From contig NZ_FNPW01000007.1 of the NCBI RefSeq assembly GCF_900107395.1, positions 62,001 to 126,000 of the forward strand: a stretch of 64,000 nucleotides of DNA, in the 5' to 3' direction. Each line of letters starts with the position of its first letter. Position 1 is the first letter of the stretch. This stretch comes from Pseudomonas sp. NFIX28 (GTDB taxonomy: Bacteria; Pseudomonadota; Gammaproteobacteria; Pseudomonadales; Pseudomonadaceae). A program made the translations under genes and the position numbers. Positions 57,482-64,000 of the stretch are shown piece after piece. The notes under the pieces were generated by a model. That model was not told the origin of the DNA, searched no databases, and saw only the letters and a program-made list of their open reading frames with translations.

Positions 57482-58162
57482 ATGAAACTGCTGATCGTCG
57501 AAGACCAACCGAAAACCGGCCAATACCTGCGCCAGGGCCTGAGCGAGGCCGGCTTCAATGCCGAGCTGGCGGCCGATGGCACCACCGGCCAACACCTGGC
57601 GCTAACGGGCGACTATGCCCTGCTGATTCTCGACGTGATGCTGCCCGGGCGCGATGGCTGGCAGATCCTGCAAGCCGTGCGCGGCGCCGGTCTGGAAATC
57701 CCGGTGTTGTTCCTGACCGCGCGCGATGCGGTGGAAGACCGGGTTCACGGCCTGGAGCTGGGCGCCGACGATTACCTGGTCAAGCCTTTCGCTTTTTCCG
57801 AACTGCTGGCCCGGGTTCGCAGCCTGCTGCGCCGCGGCAGCAGCGCGCAACAGGAAACCAGCCTGCAACTGGCGGACCTGCGCCTGGACCTCATTCGCCG
57901 GCGGGTCGAGCGCGGCGGTCAACGCATCGACCTGACAGCCAAGGAATTCTCGTTGCTGGAAATGCTCCTGCGACGCCAGGGCGAAGTGCTGCCCAAATCG
58001 CTGATCGCCTCCCAAGTCTGGGACATGAACTTCGACAGCGACACCAACGTCATCGAAGTGGCGATCCGCCGTTTGCGCCTGAAGATCGATGACGACTATC
58101 CGAACAAGCTGATCCACACCGTGCGCGGCATGGGCTACGTGCTCGAAGAGCGCCCGGCCTGA
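57482..58162 (+). CDS. copR: Heavy-metal response regulator CopR
   Basis: The 226-aa OmpR-family regulator has a receiver domain (1-120) with EDQPKTG near the acidic pocket, phosphoacceptor Asp in [14 protein letters not shown] (about residue 51), Lys in YLVKPFAF and a winged-helix DNA-binding domain (about 128-222, [29 protein letters not shown]). It is coupled to copS by a 1-bp stop/start overlap and divergent from the cupredoxin gene. Confidence 0.93.
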   Translation: MKLLIVEDQPKTGQYLRQGLSEAGFNAELAADGTTGQHLALTGDYALLILDVMLPGRDGWQILQAVRGAGLEIPVLFLTARDAVEDRVHGLELGADDYLVKPFAFSELLARVRSLLRRGSSAQQETSLQLADLRLDLIRRRVERGGQRIDLTAKEFSLLEMLLRRQGEVLPKSLIASQVWDMNFDSDTNVIEVAIRRLRLKIDDDYPNKLIHTVRGMGYVLEERPA

Positions 58163-59523
58163 TGCGCCGCTTGTCCCTGAGCAGCCGCCTGGCCTTGTTG
58201 TTCGCCGGCTGCACCGCAGTGGTTTCGTTGCTCGCGGGGGTGCTGTTCAGTCGCGCCAGCGAGGCGCACTTCATCGAACTCGACCAGCAACTGCTGGAAG
58301 GCAAGCTGATCGCCATGCGCAGTGCGCTACAGGGCGCCGACACCGCGCAACGCTTTGCCGAACGCAAGGCGCAGTTGCAAGACGAGCTCAGCCATCAACC
58401 GGACCTGGCGCTGCGGGTCGCGGGCGCCGATGGCGCCGTCTGGTTCGACAGCGCCGAAACGCTGCCAGCTCTTCCCGCCCAGCCAGCAGGATTGCACAGC
58501 CTGCAACATGACGGCACCGCCTACCGCGTCTATAACGCGGCGCTGGAGCCTGGCCAGGCGAGTTCACCGCAACTGACCCTGATGCTCGACATCACCCACC
58601 ACCAGCACTTCCTGCAACGCATGCAGCACCTGATCTGGCTGACCGTCGGCCTCTCGGCCCTGGCCACTGCGCTGCTCGGGGCCTGGGCCGCGCGCAGCGG
58701 CTTGCGGCCGCTACGCCGGATGAGCGAGGTGGCCGCGAGCGTTTCCGCCAGTTCGCTGACCCAGCGCCTGCCGGAGCAGCAGATGCCTGGCGAACTGGCC
58801 GAACTGGCTCATGCCTTCAATGCCATGCTCGGGCGCCTGGACGACTCCTTCCAGCGCCTTTCCGCGTTCTCGGCGGACATCGCCCATGAGCTGCGCACCC
58901 CGCTGTCGAACCTGCTGACCCACACTCAGGTCACCCTGACCCGCCCACGAGTGCTGGAGGATTATCGTGAAGCCCTGCACAGCAACCTCGAAGAGCTGCA
59001 ATGGATGGCCCAGCTGGTCAACGACATGCTTTACCTGGCCAAGGCCGACCACGGCCTGCTGACGCCGAAACGCGAAACCCTGGAGCTGGGCGACGAAACC
59101 GACATGTTGTTGGAGTTCTATACGCCGCTGGCCGAAGACGCCGGCATCGCCCTGGGGCGCGAAGGCAGCGCGCAAATCCAGGGCGATCGCAACATGCTGC
59201 GGCGCGCCCTCTCCAACTTGCTGGACAACGCCCTGCGCTTTACCCCGGCAGGCGGCGAAGTGCGAGTACGGATCGGCGAGACCGCCAAGGCTTCCTACCT
59301 GCGGGTGGAAAACACCGGCGAAGGCATCCCGCCTGAACGCTTGCCACGGCTGTTCGATCGGTTCTACCGCGCCGATCCAGCACGCCGCGAAGGCAGCAGT
59401 GAACATGCGGGCCTGGGGCTGGCCATTACTCAGTCAATCATCCGCGCCCATGGCGGGCAGATTCATTGCGAATCGGCGCAGGGCCGGACGAGTTTTGTGA
59501 TTGAGTTGCCAAGGCAGGAGTAG
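58162..59523 (+). CDS. copS: Heavy-metal sensor histidine kinase CopS
   Basis: The 453-aa protein has an N-terminal membrane segment (about 9-31), a periplasmic sensor (about 32-150), a second membrane segment (about 155-175), a HAMP linker, a HisKA domain with the phospho-His242 in FSADIAHELRTPLSNLL and an HATPase domain (NLLDNALRFTP; FDRFYRADPARREG; GLGLAITQSI). It senses periplasmic copper or silver and phosphorylates CopR. It forms an operon with copR (1-bp overlap). Confidence 0.93.
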   Translation: MRRLSLSSRLALLFAGCTAVVSLLAGVLFSRASEAHFIELDQQLLEGKLIAMRSALQGADTAQRFAERKAQLQDELSHQPDLALRVAGADGAVWFDSAETLPALPAQPAGLHSLQHDGTAYRVYNAALEPGQASSPQLTLMLDITHHQHFLQRMQHLIWLTVGLSALATALLGAWAARSGLRPLRRMSEVAASVSASSLTQRLPEQQMPGELAELAHAFNAMLGRLDDSFQRLSAFSADIAHELRTPLSNLLTHTQVTLTRPRVLEDYREALHSNLEELQWMAQLVNDMLYLAKADHGLLTPKRETLELGDETDMLLEFYTPLAEDAGIALGREGSAQIQGDRNMLRRALSNLLDNALRFTPAGGEVRVRIGETAKASYLRVENTGEGIPPERLPRLFDRFYRADPARREGSSEHAGLGLAITQSIIRAHGGQIHCESAQGRTSFVIELPRQE

Positions 59524-59533
59524 CGCAGGGTTG

Positions 59534-59569
59534 GCGAGCAAGCTCCCCCGTAGGAGCGAGCTTGCTCGC
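59534..59569. repeat. REP-like hairpin between copS and lolE
   Basis: GCGAGCAAGCTC (59534-59545) and GAGCTTGCTCGC (59558-59569) are exact inverted 12-bp arms around CCCCGTAGGAGC. This GCGAGCTTGCTCGC type is a common P. fluorescens REP. It sits between converging genes. Confidence 0.85.
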
Positions 59570-59579
59570 GATGGTGCGA

Positions 59580-60824
59580 TTACGAGTAACGCAATGCCGT
59601 CGCCGGCTCGACCTTCGCCGCGCGCCAGGCTGGATACAGGGTTGCCAGGAAGCTCAGGACAAAACCCGCGGTGCAGATCAGGGCCACGTCAGCGCCTTGC
59701 AACTCGGACGGCAGGTTGCTGACGAAATACACGTCGGAACTGAAGATGTGCTGGCCACTGATTCGCTCCAGCCAACCCACCAGCGCGCTGACATTCAGCG
59801 CGGCGATCACGCCCAGCACGCCACCGATCAAGGTGCCGACGATACCGATCACCGTGCCCTGGACCATAAAGATCGCCATGATCTGCCGTGGCGTGGCGCC
59901 AATGGTACGCAGGATCGCGATATCCGCGCCCTTGTCGTTCACCACCATGATCAGCGTGGCGATGATGTTGAACGCGGCCACGGCCACGATCATCAGCAAC
60001 AACAGGCCGATCATGGTCTTTTCCATCTTCATTGCGCTGAACAGGCTGCCCTGGGTGTGGGTCCAGTCATCGGCCTTGAAGCTGGCACCGAGGCCGGCCG
60101 CGATATCGCTGGAAACCTTGGGCGCGGCATACAGGTCCTTCACCGCCAGGCGCACGCTCTGCACCTGATTTGACTGCCAGTGCTGCATTTCGGCGGCATC
60201 GGCCACGTGGATCAGGCCCATGGAGCCGTCGAGCTCGGCGCCGACCTTGAACACGCCGACCACGTTCAAGCGTTGCATGCGCGGGGTGATGCCGCCCGGT
60301 GCGGAACTGATTTCCGGCACGATCAGGGTCAGCTTGTCGCCAACGTTCAGGCGGAAGCGCCGCGCCGTGATCTCACCGATCACCACCCCGAACTCGCCCG
60401 GCTTCAAGGCGTCCAGGCGACCCTGGACGATGTGCTTGGCAACGATGGACACCTTGCCTTCCTGGGCCGGGTCGATGCCGCTGATCTGGATCGGCTGCAT
60501 CGAACCCTTGTAGGAGAGCATGCCTTCCATTTCGGTGAAGGGCACTGCCGCCGTCACCTCGGGATTTTTCATCGCCACGGCGGCAACCGGCCGCCAATCG
60601 TCGATCGGCTTGACGCCGACGATGGTGGCGTGGGGCACCATGCCGAGGATGCGCGAGCTCATTTCGCGCTGGAACCCGTTCATCACCGACAACACCACGA
60701 TCATCGCCAGCACGCCCAGGGCGAGGCCAATCATCGAGGTCATGGAGATGAAGGAAACAAAGCGATTGCGGCGCTTGGCGCGGGTATAGCGCGTGCCGAT
60801 AAAGATCGATAACGGTCTGAACAT
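59580..60824 (-). CDS. lolE: Lipoprotein-releasing ABC transporter permease (LolE)
   Basis: This 414-aa permease of the LolCDE complex extracts outer-membrane lipoproteins from the inner membrane. It has an N-terminal membrane segment ([20 protein letters not shown]), a large periplasmic domain (about 50-260) and three C-terminal membrane segments ([60 protein letters not shown]). I chose the ATG at 60824 (MFRPLSIFIGTRY) by alignment with the paralogue; the ATG at 60836 adds MPQR. It is the third gene of lolC-lolD-lolE, after a hairpin. Confidence 0.9.
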   Translation of the reverse strand: MFRPLSIFIGTRYTRAKRRNRFVSFISMTSMIGLALGVLAMIVVLSVMNGFQREMSSRILGMVPHATIVGVKPIDDWRPVAAVAMKNPEVTAAVPFTEMEGMLSYKGSMQPIQISGIDPAQEGKVSIVAKHIVQGRLDALKPGEFGVVIGEITARRFRLNVGDKLTLIVPEISSAPGGITPRMQRLNVVGVFKVGAELDGSMGLIHVADAAEMQHWQSNQVQSVRLAVKDLYAAPKVSSDIAAGLGASFKADDWTHTQGSLFSAMKMEKTMIGLLLLMIVAVAAFNIIATLIMVVNDKGADIAILRTIGATPRQIMAIFMVQGTVIGIVGTLIGGVLGVIAALNVSALVGWLERISGQHIFSSDVYFVSNLPSELQGADVALICTAGFVLSFLATLYPAWRAAKVEPATALRYS

Positions 60825-60853
60825 TCGCTGGGGCACCGTATGGAAATTAAAGA

Positions 60854-60878
60854 CCCGGCGCCTGAAGCAGGCGCCGGG
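60854..60878 (-). terminator. Hairpin between lolD and lolE
   Basis: CCCGGCGCCTG and CAGGCGCCGGG form a perfect 11-bp stem with an AAG loop in the lolD-lolE gap, followed on the minus strand by TCTTTAATTT. It sits upstream of lolE on the transcript and may be a partial attenuator or mRNA-stabilising element. Confidence 0.55.
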
Positions 60879-60888
60879 CAGCGGCCAA

Positions 60889-61572
60889 TCAGATCGGCGT
60901 CAGGAAACCTTCCTGCAAGTGCAGGACGCGATCCATCTGGCGAGCCAGGTTCATATCGTGGGTCACCACCAGGAACGCGGTACGCATCGAGGTGCTGAGT
61001 TCCAGCATCAAATCCTGGATGCCTTGCGCGGTGTGGGAGTCGAGGTTGCCGGTCGGCTCGTCGAGCATCACCAGTCCCGGCTTGTTGACCAGGGCGCGAG
61101 CGATGGCCACGCGCTGGCGTTCACCACCGGACAGCTCGGCCGGCTTGTGCTCCAGGCGATGGGCCAGGCCCACCCGTTCGAGCAAGGCGGTGGCTCGTTG
61201 ACGGGCTTCCGGGATCGCGGTCTTGCCGATCAGCAGCGGCATGCAGACGTTTTCCAGCGCGGTGAATTCCGGCAGCAAGTGGTGGAACTGGTAAACGAAA
61301 CCGAGGGAGCGGTTGCGCAACAGGCCGCGGCCTTTCTCGCTTAATGCCGAAAGCTCTTCACCGTCGAGCCAGACGCTGCCTTTGGTAGGCGTATCGAGGC
61401 CGCCCAGCAGGTTGAGCAAGGTACTTTTGCCCGAACCCGAGGTACCGACAATCGCCACGCGCTCGCCGGGATGCAACTCCAGTTGCAGGCCGGACAACAC
61501 CACCACCGATTCCGGACCTTCCTCGTAGGACTTGCCCAGGTCGCGGCAGCTCAGAATTGCTTTTTCACTCAT
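60889..61572 (-). CDS. lolD: Lipoprotein-releasing ABC transporter ATP-binding protein (LolD)
   Basis: The 227-aa ATPase has Walker [17 protein letters not shown] (about residue 39), signature [16 protein letters not shown] and Walker [14 protein letters not shown] chose the ATG at 61572 ([19 protein letters not shown]), which gives the usual length; an ATG at 61587 would add MSELG. It overlaps or abuts the lolC stop (61580), indicating coupling. Confidence 0.95.
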   Translation of the reverse strand: MSEKAILSCRDLGKSYEEGPESVVVLSGLQLELHPGERVAIVGTSGSGKSTLLNLLGGLDTPTKGSVWLDGEELSALSEKGRGLLRNRSLGFVYQFHHLLPEFTALENVCMPLLIGKTAIPEARQRATALLERVGLAHRLEHKPAELSGGERQRVAIARALVNKPGLVMLDEPTGNLDSHTAQGIQDLMLELSTSMRTAFLVVTHDMNLARQMDRVLHLQEGFLTPI

Positions 61573-61579
61573 GCCCAAC

Positions 61580-62830
61580 TCACTCATAACGTAGCGCCTC
61601 CGCCGGCTGGGTGCGCGCGGCACGCCAGGCTGGATACAGGGTGGCGAGGAAACTCAGGACCAGTGCCGCACCGCAGACCATCAACACATCCTCAGCCATC
61701 AGTTGCGATGGCAGGTAGTCGATGAAGTACACGTCGGCATTGAGGAATTTGTGCCCGATCAGGCCTTCGAGGGCAGAGATCGCCGCGCTGACGTTCAGCG
61801 CCGCGAACATCCCGACCACCGCACCGATCAAGGTACCGATCACACCGATCACCGTGCCCTGGACCATGAAGGTCGCCATGATGGTGGCCGGCGTCGCCCC
61901 CAAGGTGCGCAGGATCGCGATATCGCCCTTCTTGTCGTTCACCACCATCACCAGGGTGGAAATGATATTGAAGGCTGCCACGGCGACGATCAGCAGCAGC
62001 AACAGGCCGATCATGGCTTTTTCCATGCGGATGGCCTGGTACAGGTTGCCGTGGGTACGGGTCCAGTCGCGGGCGTAATACTGGTTTTCACCCAGTTGCT
62101 GGGCGATTTCCCAGGCGGTGCGTGGCGCCTGGAACAGGTCGTCGAACTTCAGGCGCAGGCCCTGCACCTGGTCCGGCTTCCAGCGGTGCAGGCGGCCCAG
62201 GTCGTCGAGGTTGGTCAGGCCCAGATAGCCGTCCAGCTCGCCGGCGCCGACATGGAAAATGCCGACCACGGTAAAGCGCTTCATGCGCGGGAACATCCCC
62301 GCCGGGGTCACCGTGACCTCAGGGGCGACGAAGGTCAGCTTGTCGCCCAGGCCAACACCCAGCTTGGTCGCGGCCTTGTCGCCGATCACGATGCCGAAGC
62401 TGCCGGGAGCCAGGTCGTCCAGCTTGCCCTGCTTCATGAAGTTATCGATGATCGAAACCTGGCGTTCCTTGGTCGGATCGATAGCGTTGAGCAGGACTTT
62501 CTGCACCTGGCCGTTATTGGTCAGCAACCCTTGCATCTGGGTGAATGGCGCAACCGCCAGCACCTTGGGGTTCTGCTTGACCTTGTCGGCCAGGCCTTGC
62601 CAGTCGCTGATCGGCTCACCGGACTCGATGGTCGCGTGGGGCACCATGCCCAGCACGCGGGTGCGCATCTCATGGTCGAAGCCATTCATCACCGACAACA
62701 CGACAATCATCACGACCACGCCGAGGGCGAGTCCGATCATCGAGGTCAGGGAAATGAATGACACGAAATGATTGCGACGCTTTGCACGGGTATAACGCGT
62801 GCCAATAAATACGAAGAGAGGTCTGAACAT
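61580..62830 (-). CDS. lolC: Lipoprotein-releasing ABC transporter permease (LolC)
   Basis: The 416-aa permease starts [20 protein letters not shown] and has the same four-membrane-segment layout and periplasmic domain as the lolE product, to which it is clearly related. It is first in the operon and diverges from the PilZ gene at 62925. Which of the pair corresponds to E. coli LolC or LolE is set here by order only. Confidence 0.9.
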   Translation of the reverse strand: MFRPLFVFIGTRYTRAKRRNHFVSFISLTSMIGLALGVVVMIVVLSVMNGFDHEMRTRVLGMVPHATIESGEPISDWQGLADKVKQNPKVLAVAPFTQMQGLLTNNGQVQKVLLNAIDPTKERQVSIIDNFMKQGKLDDLAPGSFGIVIGDKAATKLGVGLGDKLTFVAPEVTVTPAGMFPRMKRFTVVGIFHVGAGELDGYLGLTNLDDLGRLHRWKPDQVQGLRLKFDDLFQAPRTAWEIAQQLGENQYYARDWTRTHGNLYQAIRMEKAMIGLLLLLIVAVAAFNIISTLVMVVNDKKGDIAILRTLGATPATIMATFMVQGTVIGVIGTLIGAVVGMFAALNVSAAISALEGLIGHKFLNADVYFIDYLPSQLMAEDVLMVCGAALVLSFLATLYPAWRAARTQPAEALRYE

Positions 62831-62924
62831 GTCGGGGCTTGTTCGGAGGAAAAGAAGACGTCCTTGTGGCGGGTCCTGATAAGCAGCTTTACACTCAGAC
62901 CACCGCCGCTACCATGGGTTCGCC

Positions 62925-63512
62925 ATGTCGACATTAGATGAAGAAGATCGCCGCGAATACTACCGTATCGAGGACACGATCGCACTGGAAATTAGCCCCT
63001 TGTCCGCCCACGAAGCGGCGAGCAAGGAAGTGTTGCAGGATGCGTCGCCGCTGTTCAACCTGCTCAGCGAGCTGCATCTGAGCGAATTCGAATCGCAGCA
63101 CCTGCTGCGCCAGGTCAGCGAGCGCGACCGGACCCTGGCCAACTACCTCAAGAGCATGAACAAGCGCATCGACCTACTCAGCCAGGTAGTGGCGCAGACC
63201 GTGCTCGGCAAGTTCGGCGAGCCGCAGCGGGTGGTTCTTTCCGAGGGCGGCATCGAGTTCGAACATCACCTGTCCTATCCTGCCGGCACTCATTTGGCCG
63301 TCAAGCTGCTGCTGATGCCCCAGGCGCTGGGCCTGCTGTTGCGGGCCAAGGTCACCCACTGCGAAACCCTCAGTTTCGGCACATTCGAAATCGGCACCGA
63401 ATTCGAATCGTTGACCGACGCGCAACGCCAGCTGCTGGCTCGCTATATCCTGCAAAAGCAGGCCCAGGAACGTCGCCAGGCCCGAGAGCAGAACGACCCG
63501 GCCGCCGATTGA
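62925..63512 (+). CDS. PilZ domain-containing protein
   Basis: The 195-aa protein has a short N-terminal charged segment with RREYYRIED (an RxxxR-like motif), a helical middle (about 40-95) and a C-terminal beta-rich part (VLSEGGIEFEHHLSYPAGTH) that resembles a PilZ domain. The D/NxSxxG motif appears as LSEGGIEF, so c-di-GMP binding is less certain. It diverges from lolCDE and precedes the GlpQ-like gene, an order conserved in Pseudomonas. Confidence 0.75.
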   Translation: MSTLDEEDRREYYRIEDTIALEISPLSAHEAASKEVLQDASPLFNLLSELHLSEFESQHLLRQVSERDRTLANYLKSMNKRIDLLSQVVAQTVLGKFGEPQRVVLSEGGIEFEHHLSYPAGTHLAVKLLLMPQALGLLLRAKVTHCETLSFGTFEIGTEFESLTDAQRQLLARYILQKQAQERRQAREQNDPAAD

Positions 63513-63573
63513 CCTGTGGCCCCACCGCGCAGCACTGACCATTTGATGGAAAAACTTCCGTGAAGGAGCAATC

Positions 63574-64000
63574 GTGACCCTGATTTATGGCCACCGCGGC
63601 GCTAAAGGCGAAGCACCGGAAAACACCCTGACCAGCTTCCAGGAATGCCTCAAGCATGGCGTGCGCCGTTGCGAACTGGACCTGCACCTGTCCATGGACG
63701 GCGAGCTGATGGTGATCCACGACCCAACCCTCAAGCGCACCACCGACCGCCGCGGCAAGGTGGTCGAACACACCGCCGCGGAGCTGATGACCTACGACGC
63801 CCGCAAGAGCGGCCCGGGCTGGGTCAAGCCCTGCCCGATCCCGCGCCTGGAAGAACTGTTTGAAAAGTGCGACTTCGAGCATTGGCAGCTGGAGGTCAAG
63901 AGTGCCTCGCGCACCCGCGCCGCCACCACAGTGTTGGCGATTCGCGAGATGGCGCAGCGTTTCGGCCTGCTGGACAAGGTCACCGTGACCTCCAGCTCAC
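63574..64000 (+). CDS. glpQ: Glycerophosphodiester phosphodiesterase (partial)
   Basis: Only the first 142 codons are inside the window. A GTG start at 63574 with AAGGAG 7 nt upstream gives VTLIYGHRGAKGEAPENTL, with the active-site GHRG and PEN motif (metal-binding Glu), and CELDLHLSMDGELMVIHDPT with catalytic Glu, Asp and His. No signal peptide is seen, so this is a cytoplasmic UgpQ-like GDPD. It cleaves glycerophosphodiesters to glycerol-3-phosphate and an alcohol. Confidence 0.92.
   Translation, partial: MTLIYGHRGAKGEAPENTLTSFQECLKHGVRRCELDLHLSMDGELMVIHDPTLKRTTDRRGKVVEHTAAELMTYDARKSGPGWVKPCPIPRLEELFEKCDFEHWQLEVKSASRTRAATTVLAIREMAQRFGLLDKVTVTSSS

Overview
The window is a chromosomal segment of a Pseudomonas, most likely of the P. 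fluorescens/chlororaphis/protegens group. The evidence is the high GC content, the gene order (cvpA-SPOR-folC-accD-trpF-truA-fimV-usg/asd-leuBDC; gltX-uvrB-aminotransferase; rssB/rssC-pilZ-mlaA-queF-copRS; lolCDE-pilZ-glpQ), REP-type palindromes of the kind common in that group, and protein sequences typical of the genus. Function calls come from reading the translations and recalling family motifs; no database search was run.

Region 1 (1-15.5 kb) is core metabolism, nearly all on the minus strand: the start of cvpA, a SPOR-domain protein, folC, accD, trpF, truA, then fimV, an Asd-like paralogue lacking the catalytic Cys, asd, leuB, leuD and leuC, with a divergent LysR regulator. A plus-strand M24-type peptidase sits between truA and fimV.

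Region 2 (15.5-27.8 kb) holds a 1092-aa five-PAS/GGDEF/EAL protein. Next come the Hsp70 paralogue hscC facing a two-gene minus-strand operon (a J-like/DUF805 protein and a DUF1266 protein), then the small heat-shock gene ibpA with a sigma-32-like promoter and a ROSE-like RNA thermometer. dusC, a thioesterase, an alpha/beta hydrolase and a TetR regulator follow.

Region 3 (27.8-43.8 kb) starts with a tandemly duplicated tRNA-Glu/tRNA-Ala pair, then gltX, a REPIN-like inverted repeat, uvrB and an aromatic/aspartate aminotransferase. tRNA-Asn, an MFS transporter, an NCS2 purine permease, an arylamine N-acetyltransferase, a membrane diguanylate cyclase and a LysR/azoreductase divergent pair complete it.

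Region 4 (43.8-49.45 kb) is a decayed accessory island ending at the 5' end of dusA, a known integration hotspot. It contains an IS3 orfA remnant, a frameshifted IS110-family transposase with its non-coding left end, an AT-rich two-gene module (AAC(3)-like acetyltransferase and Wzx-like flippase), a decayed D12-class DNA adenine methylase, a probable phage endolysin scrap and a possible IS3 orfB tail.

Region 5 (49.45-64 kb) returns to core genes: dusA, tal, the RssB-like PP2C response regulator with a STAS partner, a PilZ protein, mlaA, a HAD-like protein without its nucleophile, a DUF4404 protein, queF, a Met/His-rich cupredoxin divergent from copRS across a clear CopR box, lolC-lolD-lolE, a second PilZ protein and the start of a glycerophosphodiester phosphodiesterase.
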